Positions 8,228-18,662 of a DNA stretch of 64,000 nt are shown here, piece by piece (position 1 is the stretch's first letter; every line of letters starts with the position of its first letter). The DNA lies in contig NZ_JACVAU010000002.1 in NCBI RefSeq assembly GCF_014852005.1, forward strand, positions 248,001-312,000, written 5' to 3'. A model generated the notes under the pieces. That model was given only the letters and a program-made list of their open reading frames with translations, did not search any database and had not been told where the DNA came from. The position numbers and the translations under genes were made by a program. The DNA is from Pseudoxanthomonas sp. PXM03 (GTDB lineage Bacteria; Pseudomonadota; Gammaproteobacteria; Xanthomonadales; Xanthomonadaceae).

Positions 8228-10879
8228 TCAGGCGAGGCGTTGCTGGACCCATGCGGGGACACCTTTGAGGGCCGCAGCAAGGGCGGGCCCGTCCTCACCA
8301 CCACCCTGGGCGAGGTCCGGGCGACCACCGCCCTTGCCCCCGATCTGACCGGCGATATGTGACAGTAGTTCCCCCGCCTTGACCCGGCCGGTTGCGGCAC
8401 CGTTCACGCCCGCCACCAGTGCCGCCTTGCCGTCCGCGGTGCCGGCGAGGACGATCACGGCGTCACCCAGCTGCTGTTTCAGTCGGTCCATGGCATCGCG
8501 AAGCGCCTTGGCGTCGAAGCCTTCCAGCCGTGACGCGAGTACGCGGACGCCGGCGATGTCGACCGCCCCCCCGGCCAGGTCGGACGTGGCGCTGGAGGCC
8601 GCCTTTGCCTTCAGGGACTCCAGTTCGCGCTCGAGTTTCTTCTGCCTGTCGGCAAGGGCCCGGATCTTCTCGACCACTTCGCTGGCGTTCCCGCCCAGAA
8701 GGGCTGCAGCTTCGGACAGCCGGCGCTCCTCATCCGCCACGTAATCCAGAGCACCCTGCCCCGTCACCGCCTCGATGCGTCGCACCCCTGCGGATACGCC
8801 ACTTTCACCGACCAGTTTGAACAGGCCGATGTCCCCCGTGCGTCCGACGTGGGTGCCGCCACACAGCTCCGTGGAATAGCCGCCCATCTTCAGCACACGC
8901 ACGTTCTCGCCATATTTTTCGCCAAACAGGGCCATGGCACCGAAATCCAGCGCCTCCTGCATGCCCATGTGATGCACTTCGGCCTCGTTGTTGGCACGGA
9001 TCTGCGCATTGACGCGGCGCTCGATCTCGGCCAGCTCCGCGGGCGTCATCGGCTGGAAGTGGGAAAAGTCGAAGCGCAGGCGATCCGGCGCGACCAGCGA
9101 TCCCTTCTGCTGCACATGGGTGCCCAGCACTTCGCGCAGTGCCGCATGCAACAGGTGCGTGGCGGAGTGATTGAGGATGGTGCTGACGCGACGCGCCGCA
9201 TCCACCGACGCCACGACGTGGTCGCCCACCTTCAACGAACCCTTCGCGACGCGACCTGCGTGGCCGTGGAACTGGCCAGCGAACTTGAGCGTGTCCGCGA
9301 CATCGAACTCGACACCCTGCTCGGCCAGCACGCCGGTGTCGCCGACCTGGCCACCGGATTCCGCGTAGAAGGGGGTTCGGTCCAGGATGACAACGGCCTC
9401 GTCACCCGCCTGCACCGCCTGCACCGGGCGCCCGTCCTTGAGCAGCGCGACAATCTCCAGGCCGCCGGCATCGAGCTGGTCGTAACCCAGGAATCCAGTA
9501 GGCGAAAGCTGCGCCACCAGGTCGGCAGGCAGACCGGTCGTCGAGGTGAACTTGCCGGCGGCACGCGCGGTTTCGCGCTGCTGCTCCATCGCGGCATCGA
9601 AACCCGCCATATCCACGGTCAGCCCACGCTCACGCGCGATATCGGCGGTCAGGTCGACCGGGAAGCCATAGGTGTCATAGAGCCGGAACGCGTCGACGCC
9701 CGGGATCACGCCATCGGTGACGCGAGAAGCCACATCATCAAAGATGCGCATGCCCGAATCCAGGGTCTCGGCGAAGCGCTCCTCCTCGGCCTTGAGTGCA
9801 CGCTCGACGAGCTCGCGAGCGGCGGGCAGTTCGGGATAGGCATCGCCCATCAAGTCCGACAGCGTGCCGACCATTTTGTGGAAGAACGGCTGCCGCACGC
9901 CCAGCATCCAACCATGGCGCAGCGCGCGGCGGATGATCCTGCGCAGCACGTAACCACGCCCTTCATTGGAAGGCAGCACGCCATCGACGATGAGGAAGCT
10001 GCAGGCGCGGATATGGTCCGCGATCACGCGCAACGACTTGTTCTCGAGGTCGGCCGTACCGGTCAGCTCGGACGCCTTGCGGATCAGGCCCTGGAACAGA
10101 TCGATCTCATAATTCGTGTGGACATGCTGAAGCACGGCCGCCAGGCGCTCCAGTCCCATGCCGGTATCGACACAGGGAGCCGGCAGCGGTATCAGCGTGC
10201 CGTCGGGTTGCCGGTCGAACTGCATGAAGACGTTGTTCCAGATCTCGATATAGCGATCACCATCTTCATCCGGCGAGCCCGGAGGACCACCCGCGATGTG
10301 GTCGCCATGGTCGTAGAAGATTTCAGTGCAGGGACCGCAGGGGCCGGTATCAGCCATCTGCCAGAAATTGTCCGATGCGTAAGGGGCGCCCTTGTTGTCG
10401 CCGATGCGCACGATGCGTTCAGCGGGCAGGCCGATCATGTCATGCCACAGGTCGTAGGCTTCGTCATCGGTGTGATACACCGTGACCAGCAGGCGGTCCT
10501 TGGGCAGCTTCCAGACCTCGGTCAGCAATTCCCAAGCCCAGCCGATGGCTTCCTTCTTGAAGTAATCGCCAAAGGACCAGTTGCCCAGCATCTCGAAGAA
10601 GGTGTGATGGCGGGCCGTATAGCCGACTGAGTCCAGATCGTTGTGCTTGCCACCTGCGCGAAGGCAGCGCTGCACGTCGGCGGCGCGTACGTAACTCCGC
10701 TTCTCGGCGCCCAGGAACACGTCCTTGAACTGCACCATGCCGGAATTGGTGAACAGTAGCGTGGGGTCGTTGCCGGGCACGAGTGAGGCAGACGGCACGA
10801 TGGTATGGCCCTTCCCGGCAAAGAAATCGAGGAAATCCTGGCGGATCTGGCGGGTGCTGAAGATATTGGGAGTGGTCAT
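8228..10879 (-). CDS. alaS: Alanyl-tRNA synthetase
   Basis: An 883-residue class II synthetase that charges tRNA-Ala in the cytosol. Visible are motif 1/2 regions ([40 protein letters not shown]), [17 protein letters not shown], the editing-domain zinc motifs [12 protein letters not shown] and [12 protein letters not shown], and a C-terminal oligomerisation domain rich in Gly/Ala ([15 protein letters not shown]). The start chosen is the ATG at 10879 ([20 protein letters not shown]), which aligns with other AlaRS N-termini; upstream in-frame codons do not look like AlaRS. It lies between recX and csrA in the conserved recA-recX-alaS-csrA order. Confidence 0.97.
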   Translation of the reverse strand: MTTPNIFSTRQIRQDFLDFFAGKGHTIVPSASLVPGNDPTLLFTNSGMVQFKDVFLGAEKRSYVRAADVQRCLRAGGKHNDLDSVGYTARHHTFFEMLGNWSFGDYFKKEAIGWAWELLTEVWKLPKDRLLVTVYHTDDEAYDLWHDMIGLPAERIVRIGDNKGAPYASDNFWQMADTGPCGPCTEIFYDHGDHIAGGPPGSPDEDGDRYIEIWNNVFMQFDRQPDGTLIPLPAPCVDTGMGLERLAAVLQHVHTNYEIDLFQGLIRKASELTGTADLENKSLRVIADHIRACSFLIVDGVLPSNEGRGYVLRRIIRRALRHGWMLGVRQPFFHKMVGTLSDLMGDAYPELPAARELVERALKAEEERFAETLDSGMRIFDDVASRVTDGVIPGVDAFRLYDTYGFPVDLTADIARERGLTVDMAGFDAAMEQQRETARAAGKFTSTTGLPADLVAQLSPTGFLGYDQLDAGGLEIVALLKDGRPVQAVQAGDEAVVILDRTPFYAESGGQVGDTGVLAEQGVEFDVADTLKFAGQFHGHAGRVAKGSLKVGDHVVASVDAARRVSTILNHSATHLLHAALREVLGTHVQQKGSLVAPDRLRFDFSHFQPMTPAELAEIERRVNAQIRANNEAEVHHMGMQEALDFGAMALFGEKYGENVRVLKMGGYSTELCGGTHVGRTGDIGLFKLVGESGVSAGVRRIEAVTGQGALDYVADEERRLSEAAALLGGNASEVVEKIRALADRQKKLERELESLKAKAASSATSDLAGGAVDIAGVRVLASRLEGFDAKALRDAMDRLKQQLGDAVIVLAGTADGKAALVAGVNGAATGRVKAGELLSHIAGQIGGKGGGRPDLAQGGGEDGPALAAALKGVPAWVQQRLA

Positions 10880-10972
10880 CTGGCAGGCATTGGCTGGAAG
10901 GCGCATCACCGCGCCGCGCTCTCCGCTACATGCGGGTGAGGCGGGGTGGAAGCAACCCAATGCCCTAGATTA

Positions 10973-11488
10973 TCAGGCCGCTCCGTCCCAGTCCTCCGCC
11001 TCCAGCCGACTTGCGGCACGGATGGCGGCGCCATCGAAGCCGCGCCGGATCAGGAAATCAGCGATCTTGCGCCGTTGAGCCTGGTCGATCTGGCGGGCTG
11101 GACCGAAACGACGGCGGACGAGGTCGCACGCCGCTTCGGTCCAGTCGCCATCGAAGGTGGCCATGGCCGCCGCTACTGCCTCGCGATCCAGCCCATGCGT
11201 GGACAGCTCAGCCCTGATCCGTAGCGGACCATAACCACCCGAGGCCCGGCTGCGGACAAGGGCCTCTGCAAAGCGCGTGTCGCTCTGCCAGCCCTCACCT
11301 GCCAACCGGTCCACGGCCGATCGCACATCGGCCGCTTCCACTCCACGGGACGTCAATTTGCGGGACAACTCCCGCCGGGAATGCTCCCGACGGGTCAGGA
11401 GTCCGAGCGCGCGCTGCAGGGGCGTCTGCTCGACCGGCTTGCGACGGCGGCGTCCCGTCCCCGGTGCATCTCCTGCTTCATCGACCAT
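10973..11488 (-). CDS. recX: RecA regulatory protein RecX
   Basis: A 171-residue helical protein with three tandem three-helix repeats ([57 protein letters not shown]). RecX binds inside the RecA filament groove and limits filament growth and ATPase activity. The gene follows recA by about 30 bases on the same strand and is probably co-transcribed with it. The ATG at 11488 is favoured because xanthomonad RecX proteins begin at this point; an in-frame GTG at 11506 is the alternative. Confidence 0.95.
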   Translation of the reverse strand: MVDEAGDAPGTGRRRRKPVEQTPLQRALGLLTRREHSRRELSRKLTSRGVEAADVRSAVDRLAGEGWQSDTRFAEALVRSRASGGYGPLRIRAELSTHGLDREAVAAAMATFDGDWTEAACDLVRRRFGPARQIDQAQRRKIADFLIRRGFDGAAIRAASRLEAEDWDGAA

Positions 11489-11518
11489 GACACGCGCCCA
11501 TCTCACCTGCCGCGATGC

Positions 11519-12553
11519 TTATTCGCCGTCGTTGTCCGCACTTTCTTCGCGCTGCGCTTCAGCGGGCTGGAACTTCTCACGCAGTTCGGCTTCGAGCTTG
11601 GCGGCGATGGCGGGGTTCTCGCGCAGGAAGGTACGGGAATTGTCCTTGCCCTGGCCGATGCGCTCGCTGCCGTAGCTGTACCAGGCGCCCGCCTTCTCCA
11701 CCAGCTTGGCTTCCACGCCCATGTCGATCAGTTCGCCTTCGCGACTGATGCCTTCGCCGTAGAGGATCTCGGTGACGACCTGCTTGAACGGCGGCGCCAG
11801 CTTGTTCTTGACCACCTTGATCTTGGTCTGGTTGCCGATGATCTCGTCGCCCTTCTTGATGGCACCGATGCGGCGGATGTCCAGGCGGACCGAGGCGTAG
11901 AACTTCAGTGCATTGCCGCCGGTGGTGGTCTCCGGGCTCTGGCCGGGCATCATCACGCCGATCTTCATGCGCAACTGGTTGATGAAGATGACGGTGGTGT
12001 TGGAGCGCTTGATGTTGCCGGTGAGCTTGCGCAGGGCCTGGCTCATCAGGCGCGCCTGCAGGCCGGGCAACTGATCGCCCATCTCGCCCTCGATTTCAGC
12101 CTTCGGCGTCAGCGCCGCCACGGAATCGATGACCACGATGTCGATGGAGCCCGAGCGCACCAGCATGTCGGCGATTTCCAGCGCCTGTTCGCCGGTATCC
12201 GGCTGCGACAGCAGCAGGTCATCCACGTTCACGCCCAGCTTGGCGGCGTAGATCGGGTCCAGCGCATGCTCGGCGTCGATGAATGCTGCCGTGCCGCCTT
12301 GCTTCTGGCACTGGGCGATGGCCTGCAGGGTCAGCGTGGTCTTGCCGGAGGATTCCGGACCGTAGATCTCCACCACACGACCACGCGGCAGTCCGCCGAT
12401 GCCCAGGGCGATGTCCAGCATCAGCGAGCCGGTGGGGATGATTTCCACGGGCTCGATGACCCGGTCACCCATGCGCATCACCGAGCCCTTGCCGAACTGG
12501 CGCTCGATCTGGGTCAGTGCGGCGGAAAGGGCGCGCTTCTTGTTCTCATCCAT
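11519..12553 (-). CDS. recA: Recombinase RecA
   Basis: A 344-residue RecA with Walker [10 protein letters not shown], Walker [11 protein letters not shown], the loop L1/L2 region ([48 protein letters not shown]) and the C-terminal acidic tail (EESADNDGE). It polymerises on single-stranded DNA for strand exchange and triggers LexA self-cleavage. The start is the ATG at 12553 ([13 protein letters not shown]), as in related RecA proteins. No LexA operator like the one before lexA was found in the 194-bp gap upstream, so SOS control may act mainly through read-through from the lexA promoter. Confidence 0.98.
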   Translation of the reverse strand: MDENKKRALSAALTQIERQFGKGSVMRMGDRVIEPVEIIPTGSLMLDIALGIGGLPRGRVVEIYGPESSGKTTLTLQAIAQCQKQGGTAAFIDAEHALDPIYAAKLGVNVDDLLLSQPDTGEQALEIADMLVRSGSIDIVVIDSVAALTPKAEIEGEMGDQLPGLQARLMSQALRKLTGNIKRSNTTVIFINQLRMKIGVMMPGQSPETTTGGNALKFYASVRLDIRRIGAIKKGDEIIGNQTKIKVVKNKLAPPFKQVVTEILYGEGISREGELIDMGVEAKLVEKAGAWYSYGSERIGQGKDNSRTFLRENPAIAAKLEAELREKFQPAEAQREESADNDGE

Positions 12554-12747
12554 TGTCGTGGTCCTAGTCAAGGTGGTCAGGTGCGATCAGTGTGGGGAGC
12601 GGCCATCGCACAGGCTGCGACGGAACGGGCATGGGAGAAATTAGTTGCTCGCGGGGGGCTGCCGGGATCGGCGCTCACCGCAGTGGGAAGTCGGGAAACA
12701 CCGCGTTTCGATGCAGGAAGGCATCTCGACCGATCTCGCGCCAAGCG

Positions 12748-13389
12748 TCACCGGTTCGGCCTCACCAACCCGCAGTACAGGCCTTCGATGGCGAAGTCCT
12801 GATCGGGCAGCACCTCGATGGGGGCATAGTCGGGATTGCGTGGCAGCAGACGGATGCGGTCCTTGCCGATCTTCAAGAGCTTGACGGTGATGGCGTCGTC
12901 GATCCGCGCCACTACGATCTGGCCGGAACGGGCGTCACGCGTGCGGTGCACCCCGATCAGGTCGCCGTCGAAAATGCCCTCGTCGCGCATCGAGTCACCT
13001 TTGACCTTCAACAGGTAGTCCGGCGCGGGCGCGAAGAAGGCGCGATCCAGCAGCACGTAATCGTGGTGCCCTGCGTCCGCGCCGATCGGCGAACCCGCCG
13101 CTACCTGCCCCAGTACCGGGACGCGCAGGCCATCTTCATTGGCGGCGGGAAATGCGAGGTCCGACTGGGGGGGCATCGGTGCCTTGAGCAGGCGGATGCC
13201 GCGCGCACGGCCGGGGACCCGTTCGATGGCCCCCGCCTGTTCCAGCGCCTCCAGGTGGTATTGGGCGGCACGCACGCCCTTGAAGCCGAAGGCCTTGGCG
13301 ATTTCCGCCTGCGAGGGCGGCATGCCCTCGGCTTCCAGCCGTTCGGCAATCAGGGCGAGGATGGCGTGCTGGGTATCGGTCAGATCCAT
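12748..13389 (-). CDS. lexA: SOS repressor LexA
   Basis: A 213-residue repressor and self-cleaving S24 protease. The N-terminal winged helix (residues 1-70) contains the recognition segment PSQAEIAKAFGFKGVRAAQYH. The cleavage site is Ala98-Gly99 (VAAGS), and the catalytic dyad is Ser133 (KGDSM) with Lys170 (ITVKLL). It represses DNA-repair genes until RecA filaments stimulate cleavage. The ATG at 13389 matches the usual LexA N-terminus. A perfect 19-bp operator ends only two bases before this ATG, so the gene is autoregulated, and there is no room for a normal Shine-Dalgarno sequence between operator and start. Confidence 0.97.
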   Translation of the reverse strand: MDLTDTQHAILALIAERLEAEGMPPSQAEIAKAFGFKGVRAAQYHLEALEQAGAIERVPGRARGIRLLKAPMPPQSDLAFPAANEDGLRVPVLGQVAAGSPIGADAGHHDYVLLDRAFFAPAPDYLLKVKGDSMRDEGIFDGDLIGVHRTRDARSGQIVVARIDDAITVKLLKIGKDRIRLLPRNPDYAPIEVLPDQDFAIEGLYCGLVRPNR

Positions 13390-13391
13390 GG

Positions 13392-13410
13392 TTAGTAGTA
13401 ATACTACTAA
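13392..13410 (-). promoter_or_regulatory. LexA operator (xanthomonad SOS box)
   Basis: A perfect 9-1-9 palindrome, TTAGTAGTAATACTACTAA, the LexA-binding sequence known from Xanthomonadaceae. It abuts the lexA start codon with a two-base gap. Bound LexA would therefore cover the translation start region and any leaderless transcript start. Confidence 0.92.
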
Positions 13411-13437
13411 CTTCGCCGATTGGCAACCCGGGGAGCG

Positions 13438-15123
13438 CTAGCGCCTCCCGCTGCGCAGGATCGAGAACAGGATCCACACCCCGCACAGGGCGGCGCCGAG
13501 GAAACCCAGCACGCCGAGCGCCATGAGCCACCGGTTGGAAACACCTCCGCCCACGCTGTTCATCACGATCGACGAACCGATGATCAGGGCGGCCGTGATG
13601 ATGCCCATCGTCAGGCGGTTGGCAGCCCGGTCCACCTGCTCGCCGAACACCTTGAGCGTATCGACCTCGATGTGCATCTGCAGCTTGCCGCGCCGGGCCG
13701 ACTGCAGCAGCCGATGCACGTCGCGCGGCATGTCGCGCAACAGGTCCACCAGCCCGGACAAGGTCCGTCGTCCGCGCCTTACCAGGACATCGGGCGCATA
13801 GCGCTCCAGCATGGCGCGCTCCAGGTAGGGGCGCGCTTCGCTGGCCATGTCGAAATCCGGGTCGAGCTGGCGCCCCATGCCTTCCAGGGTCAGGAACGCC
13901 TTGATCATCAACGCCAGGTCCGCAGGCAGGCTGAGGCCGTGCTCGCGCAGCATCGCGGTGACGTCGCCGAGCATGGCACCCATGCGCAGGTCCTTCAGCG
14001 GCACGCCGCGATACTGGTCGACGAAGGCACCGGCTGACTCCTGCAAGCGCAGTTCGTCGACGTCGTTGTTTTCCTCGGTCCAGTCGGACAGGACTTCCGC
14101 CACGGCTTCCGGGTCGTGTGCGACCAGGCCATGCAGCAGGCGCACGATCTGGAAGCGGCGCTGCTCGGTGACCCGCCCGACCATGCCGAAATCGATCACA
14201 CCAATGGCGCCGTCCGGCATGTAGAAGATGTTGCCGGGGTGCGGATCAGCATGAAAGAAACCGTCCTCCAGCACCATCTTGAGCACGATCCCCGCCCCGG
14301 TGCGCGCGAGCTGCCTGCGGTCCAGTCCCGCCGCATCCACGGCGGCGAGGTCGCGCCCGGGAATGCCGTCCAGGCAGGCCTGCACGTTGAGCCGCTCGCA
14401 GGTCCACTCCCAGTAAACACGCGGGATCACGATGTCCTCGCGCCCGGCGAAATTCTGCGCAATGCGCTCGGCATTGCGGCATTCCGCGGCGAAATCCAGC
14501 TCGCGGCGCAGCGAGGCGCTGAACTGCTGCACGATGCGCTGGGGATGGTAACGGCGCAGTTCGGGAAGATTCTTCTCGACGATGACGGCCAGGTGCTTCA
14601 GCAGCCGGAGATCGGCTTCCACCGTGTCGCGGATGCCGGGGCGGCGTATCTTCAGCACCACCGCGCTGCCGTCGGCCAGCCACGCGCGGTGTGCCTGGGC
14701 CAGTGAGGCGGCGGCCAGGGGCTCCTGCTCGATCCGGTCGAAGACCGCTTCGGGATCCGCCCCCAGGTCTTCGCGCAGTTGCGGCAGCACGTCCTCCCAT
14801 CGCAACGCCGGGACGGCATTCTGCAACTGGCAGAGTTCATCGATCCACGTGGGCGGCAACAGGTCTACCCGGGTGGCCATCACCTGGCCCAGCTTCACGA
14901 ACGTGGGGCCCAGGTCCTGCAACGTGCAGCGCAGCCGCGCAGGCACGTCCATGCGCAGGCGTCCTTCCTCGACCGCCTGCCAGTGCAGCAGGCGCCCCGC
15001 CTTCTCCAGCACGCCGGCCATACCGATGCGCTTGACGACATCGCCGAAGCCCCAGCGGATCAGTACCGACGCGATTTCCTGCAATCGGCCCAGATCGCGC
15101 ACCGTGCCCAGCGTTTCCCACAT
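13438..15123 (-). CDS. ubiB: UbiB/ABC1-family atypical kinase (ubiquinone biosynthesis)
   Basis: A 561-residue protein-kinase-like ATPase. It carries the family-specific KxGQ motif (FVKLGQVMATRVDLLPP), the Ala-rich loop AAASLAQAHRA that replaces a glycine-rich loop, the catalytic region DGFFHADPHPGNIFYM and the DFG (VIDFGMVG). Two C-terminal membrane segments (ITAALIIGSSIVMNSVGG; LMALGVLGFLGAALCGVWILF) anchor it in the inner membrane. UbiB assists coenzyme Q synthesis, probably by extracting lipid intermediates. The ATG at 15123 has a well-spaced GGAGG upstream; a GTG lies one codon earlier. It may be a UbiB paralogue rather than the ubiE-ubiJ-ubiB copy, since those neighbours are absent. Confidence 0.88.
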   Translation of the reverse strand: MWETLGTVRDLGRLQEIASVLIRWGFGDVVKRIGMAGVLEKAGRLLHWQAVEEGRLRMDVPARLRCTLQDLGPTFVKLGQVMATRVDLLPPTWIDELCQLQNAVPALRWEDVLPQLREDLGADPEAVFDRIEQEPLAAASLAQAHRAWLADGSAVVLKIRRPGIRDTVEADLRLLKHLAVIVEKNLPELRRYHPQRIVQQFSASLRRELDFAAECRNAERIAQNFAGREDIVIPRVYWEWTCERLNVQACLDGIPGRDLAAVDAAGLDRRQLARTGAGIVLKMVLEDGFFHADPHPGNIFYMPDGAIGVIDFGMVGRVTEQRRFQIVRLLHGLVAHDPEAVAEVLSDWTEENNDVDELRLQESAGAFVDQYRGVPLKDLRMGAMLGDVTAMLREHGLSLPADLALMIKAFLTLEGMGRQLDPDFDMASEARPYLERAMLERYAPDVLVRRGRRTLSGLVDLLRDMPRDVHRLLQSARRGKLQMHIEVDTLKVFGEQVDRAANRLTMGIITAALIIGSSIVMNSVGGGVSNRWLMALGVLGFLGAALCGVWILFSILRSGRR

Positions 15124-15154
15124 CACCGCATTCCTCCGCGGCGGATAACCGCGA

Positions 15155-15649
15155 TCACAGCTTTTCCAACCCGTCGAGCGCGGTCGCTACCGTCTGCCGG
15201 CGCACGGCATCGCGATCACCCGAAAACTGGAAAACCTCGGCGCGCGCATAGCCGCCCCGCCGCTTCCAGCCGATCCAGACCGTACCCACTGGCTTGTCCG
15301 CGCTACCGCCGCCCGGGCCGGCAATGCCGGTCACGGCCACCGCGACGCTGGCGCCCGAACTCACCAGTGCCCCGGACACCATTTCGATCACCGTCTCGCG
15401 GCTGACCGCGCCATGCGTCTCCAGTGTCTGCGGCCGCACGCCCAGCAGGGCCTGCTTGGCTTCATAGCTGTACGCCGCCAAGCCGCAATCGAACCAGTCC
15501 GATGAGCCGGCGATATCGGTGACGCACTTGGCGATCCAGCCCCCCGTGCAGCTTTCCGCCGTGACCAGATGATCGCGGCCCTGCCTGAGGCGCTCGCCCA
15601 GACGGTGGGCCAGGACGTGCAGTTCTTCATCGGTGGGGACGGACATCAT
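15155..15649 (-). CDS. pncC: Nicotinamide-nucleotide amidohydrolase PncC (CinA C-terminal type)
   Basis: A 164-residue stand-alone CinA C-terminal domain. It has the nucleophile segment TAESCTGGWIAKCVTDIAGSS, AYSYEAKQALLGV, SGASVAVAVTGIAGPGGGSADKPVGTVWIG and the terminal RRQTVATALDGLEKL helix. The enzyme deamidates NMN to nicotinic acid mononucleotide in NAD recycling. Two ATG codons in tandem (15649 and 15646) can serve as start. It is upstream of ubiB on the same strand with a gap of about 30 bases, close to recA as in many bacteria where it was named cinA. Confidence 0.92.
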   Translation of the reverse strand: MMSVPTDEELHVLAHRLGERLRQGRDHLVTAESCTGGWIAKCVTDIAGSSDWFDCGLAAYSYEAKQALLGVRPQTLETHGAVSRETVIEMVSGALVSSGASVAVAVTGIAGPGGGSADKPVGTVWIGWKRRGGYARAEVFQFSGDRDAVRRQTVATALDGLEKL

Positions 15650-15725
15650 CGGTTCCGGCTGGGGGGCGTGCGTGTTGTAGCCGATTTGTCCGGCGCTGTC
15701 GCCCCGCCATGCCGCCCCAAAAGAA

Positions 15726-15752
15726 AACGGCCCGCCTGGGAGGCGGGCCGTT
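15726..15752 (-). terminator. Terminator of the TonB-receptor gene
   Basis: A 12-bp GC-rich stem (AACGGCCCGCCT / AGGCGGGCCGTT, loop GGG). On the minus strand it is followed by a T-rich tract, about 20 bases after the receptor stop codon. Confidence 0.8.
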
Positions 15753-15773
15753 CGCGATGTTCTGCGAAGGGGA

Positions 15774-18338
15774 TCAGTAACGCACGCGCAGGGTCACGCC
15801 ATACATGCGGGGTGCGCCGAGGAACGCATTGAAGGTGTTGAACGGGTTGTTCGGCGCCGGCGACACGTTCTGCAGCGGCCCATCGAAGCCGACCTGCACG
15901 TAGTCCTCGTCGGTGATGTTGGTGCCCCAGAACTCCAGCATCCAGCGCTGGTCCTGCGCGCCGATGCCGAACCGTGCGTTGGCCACGGCGTAGGCATCCT
16001 GCATCTTCTCCGGATCCAGATCGGAGCCGGTGTTGTACTTGGACACGTACTTGGCCCCGATGTTGAAGCGCGCCGTCAGGCTGCCGACGTCCCATTCGTA
16101 GGTCAGCGACGCCGAACCGGACCACTTCGGCGCGAAGCTCATCTGCGCGCCGGGCAGCTTGTACAGCGCACCCGTGGGCGCCACGAAATCCCCGCCCGGG
16201 ATGCTGTCGCCGTACTGCGTGTCGGCGTACATCAGGCCGCCCTGCAGCATGAGGCCGCGGATCGAGCGTGGTTGCCACATCAGCTCGGCATCCAGGCCTT
16301 GCGACGTGACTTCCGGGATCGAGCGCACCACGAAGCTGGTGCCGAGGAAGCTGTTGAGCTGGAAGTCCTCGTACTTCTGGTGGAACAGGGTGGCGTTCAA
16401 CAACAGGTTGCCGTCCAGCCACGTGGTCTTGGCGCCCAGCTCGTAGCTGTCCACGAACTCGCCTGCGAACGAGGTGTCGAGCACCGGCAGGATGCCCGTG
16501 CCGCCACTGGACAGGCCGTTGGACGACTGCACGCGATCGAGGTTGAAGCCGCCACCCTTGTAGCCGCGCGCGAACGAACCGTAGGTCATGACGTGCTCGT
16601 TCCAGCGGTATGCCGCCTTCAGCGTGCCGGACCATTCCTTCTCTTCACGCTCCTGCACCGTGTCGCGCGTGGGCGCGTTGTGCAGGGGGTTGGCCCACGG
16701 CAGGCAGCCGTAGCCGACCACCGTCGGCGCCGCAGCCACCGCCTGTGCCTGGGACAGGCCGCGCGCCATCAGCGCACCCACGACGCCGGCCTGGTTGGCC
16801 AGCATCGCGCCGCAGCCCGCACCGCCGTTGGGGTTGCTGTAGTTCGACACCAGCGTCTTCTTCTCGCGGGTGTAGCGCAGGCCCAGGGTAAGGTCGAGCG
16901 CATCCGTGGCGTGCCAGGTATTGTTGGTGAACAGCGCCGTGCTCTTGGCGCTCTGCTCGTAGGTATCCAGCGCACCCAGGCCGGCGAACACGGTGCCGAA
17001 CGGGCGGCCCGTCGCCTGCGACAGGAACAGCGGCGCGGTCGGCGACTGGCCCAGGGCCGGATTGATGATCGACAGCAGCGCAACCGACAGATAGGGCTCG
17101 TAGTGCGAGCCGATGCGATAGGTCTCGGTACGGTCCAGGTCCTCGTCGGTGTAGAACGCACCGACCATCCAGTCGATGTGGTCGTTGCCGCCCGTCAGGC
17201 GGAACTCCTGGCTGAAGGTCTTGAAGCCGGTGAAGGACTCGTCTTCGTCTGCCACGCGGTACAGGATGTCGGCCGTGCTGAAATCGTAGTCCAGGCCGTT
17301 GATCGCCTCCCACTCGCGCTGTGCGGTGATCGATGTCAGCGTGGCGCCACCGAACCAGGACGAATCCCAGTTCACCTCGACCGCCACGCCGTTTTCCTTG
17401 ATGTCCTGCGTGGTCGGACGGTTGCTGTAGGCCACGCGGTCGAACGGATCGTCGCCCGGCGCGGCAACCGCCTTGCCCCCGACCAGGGCGTTGAGGATCG
17501 CGGCCGTGGCACCCACGGTGGTCTGCACCGCCGCGCAGCAGTTTTCCTCACGACTGGTGAAGTCACCGGATACCAGGATTTCCAGGTTCTCCGAGGGCTC
17601 CAGCAACAGCTTGCCGCGCACGGTATGGAAGTTCTGGTCGTTGTCGTCGGTTTCCTGGCGCGGGCCGTTGCCCGTGCGGACATCCATCCAGCCGTCGCGC
17701 TTGCGCTTGGCCGCATAGATGTTGAACGCACCCGCTTCGCCCAGCGCGTCGTTGTAGCTGGCGGACACGCCGATCGCACCGTAGTTGCCGACCGTGACCT
17801 CGCCTTCCGCACTCTGCGTGTAGCTCGGGCGACGGGTCACCACATTGATGACGCCGGCCGAGGTGTTCTTGCCGAACACCGTGCCCTGCGGCCCCTTCAA
17901 CACCTCGATGCGCTCAAGTTGCCCCAGATCACCGAAGCCGACGCTGTTGCGCGGACGGTACACGCCATCGATCACCACGCCGACCGATGATTCCAGGCCG
18001 ACGTTGTCGCCCACCGTGCCGACGCCGCGGATACGGGCGGTGGTGATGGCTTCACTCTGGGTGCTGGTGACAGTCAGGCCGGGCACGAGGACCTGCAGGT
18101 CCTTGATGTCGCGCACGCCGGTGTCCTGCAGAAGCTGTTCGGACACCGCCGTCACCGCAATCGGCACGTCCTGCATGGCCTCCTCGCGCTTCTGCGCGGT
18201 GACCGTCATGGTCGCCAGGGTGGTGGGTTCTTCCTCTGCCGCGGGTGCGGCCTGCTGCGCATACGCATGCGAGCTGGCGCAGAGCGCGGCGAAGACGGCA
18301 AGTGAAAGCGCTTTGTGCCTGGGCGATGCGGTGACCAT
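15774..18338 (-). CDS. TonB-dependent outer-membrane receptor
   Basis: An 854-residue receptor. A signal peptide (ALSLAVFAALCASSHAYAQ) is followed by an acidic linker, a TonB-box-like stretch (LATMTVTAQKREE), the plug domain (DVPIAVTAVS, DLQVLVPGLTV, IRGVG, GVVIDGVY, LERIEVLKGPQGTVFGKNTSAGVINVVTRRP) and a beta-barrel ending in the aromatic C-terminal strand GVTLRVRY. The plug type (AQKREE, GVYRPRNSVG) is that of sphingomonad/xanthomonad receptors for large organic substrates rather than a clear siderophore receptor, so the ligand is open. The start at 18338 is chosen for its strong GGAGGGGAG ribosome site. A Cys-Cys pair and long loops near residues 280-300 are unusual but not diagnostic. Confidence 0.92.
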   Translation of the reverse strand: MVTASPRHKALSLAVFAALCASSHAYAQQAAPAAEEEPTTLATMTVTAQKREEAMQDVPIAVTAVSEQLLQDTGVRDIKDLQVLVPGLTVTSTQSEAITTARIRGVGTVGDNVGLESSVGVVIDGVYRPRNSVGFGDLGQLERIEVLKGPQGTVFGKNTSAGVINVVTRRPSYTQSAEGEVTVGNYGAIGVSASYNDALGEAGAFNIYAAKRKRDGWMDVRTGNGPRQETDDNDQNFHTVRGKLLLEPSENLEILVSGDFTSREENCCAAVQTTVGATAAILNALVGGKAVAAPGDDPFDRVAYSNRPTTQDIKENGVAVEVNWDSSWFGGATLTSITAQREWEAINGLDYDFSTADILYRVADEDESFTGFKTFSQEFRLTGGNDHIDWMVGAFYTDEDLDRTETYRIGSHYEPYLSVALLSIINPALGQSPTAPLFLSQATGRPFGTVFAGLGALDTYEQSAKSTALFTNNTWHATDALDLTLGLRYTREKKTLVSNYSNPNGGAGCGAMLANQAGVVGALMARGLSQAQAVAAAPTVVGYGCLPWANPLHNAPTRDTVQEREEKEWSGTLKAAYRWNEHVMTYGSFARGYKGGGFNLDRVQSSNGLSSGGTGILPVLDTSFAGEFVDSYELGAKTTWLDGNLLLNATLFHQKYEDFQLNSFLGTSFVVRSIPEVTSQGLDAELMWQPRSIRGLMLQGGLMYADTQYGDSIPGGDFVAPTGALYKLPGAQMSFAPKWSGSASLTYEWDVGSLTARFNIGAKYVSKYNTGSDLDPEKMQDAYAVANARFGIGAQDQRWMLEFWGTNITDEDYVQVGFDGPLQNVSPAPNNPFNTFNAFLGAPRMYGVTLRVRY

Positions 18339-18662
18339 GTTCTCCCCTCCAAGGGTCATGTGCTGGCGACGGGTGCTTGTGTGTTTCTGGATGTAGCGTG
18401 CAGTGATGCCGCTGTGGCGAACGCAACTCCCCTTGCGTCAACGCGAAATTAACACCCACTTCACAGCACGGCATTCTGCACTGCGTCGATACGCAGGCCA
18501 TCACTTTGGCATGGATAAGTCACTGATTTTCCGAACGATCGTGCGGAACTTCGATTACGCCGGTGCTGCTCGCTGTGCCAGCCCCCCTGTTCCACTCCGC
18601 GGCCACGCACGCCCAGCCGCTACAATCAGCACCCTTTCGCACTTCCCCTCCCCACAGGCCTC
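18339..18662. other. Divergent intergenic region between the TonB receptor and mutS
   Basis: This 324-bp gap must hold both promoters. A TACAAT at 18621-18626, 37 bases before the mutS GTG, could be its -10 box, but no matching -35 was found. No ORF, repeat or known operator is convincing. Confidence 0.4.
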
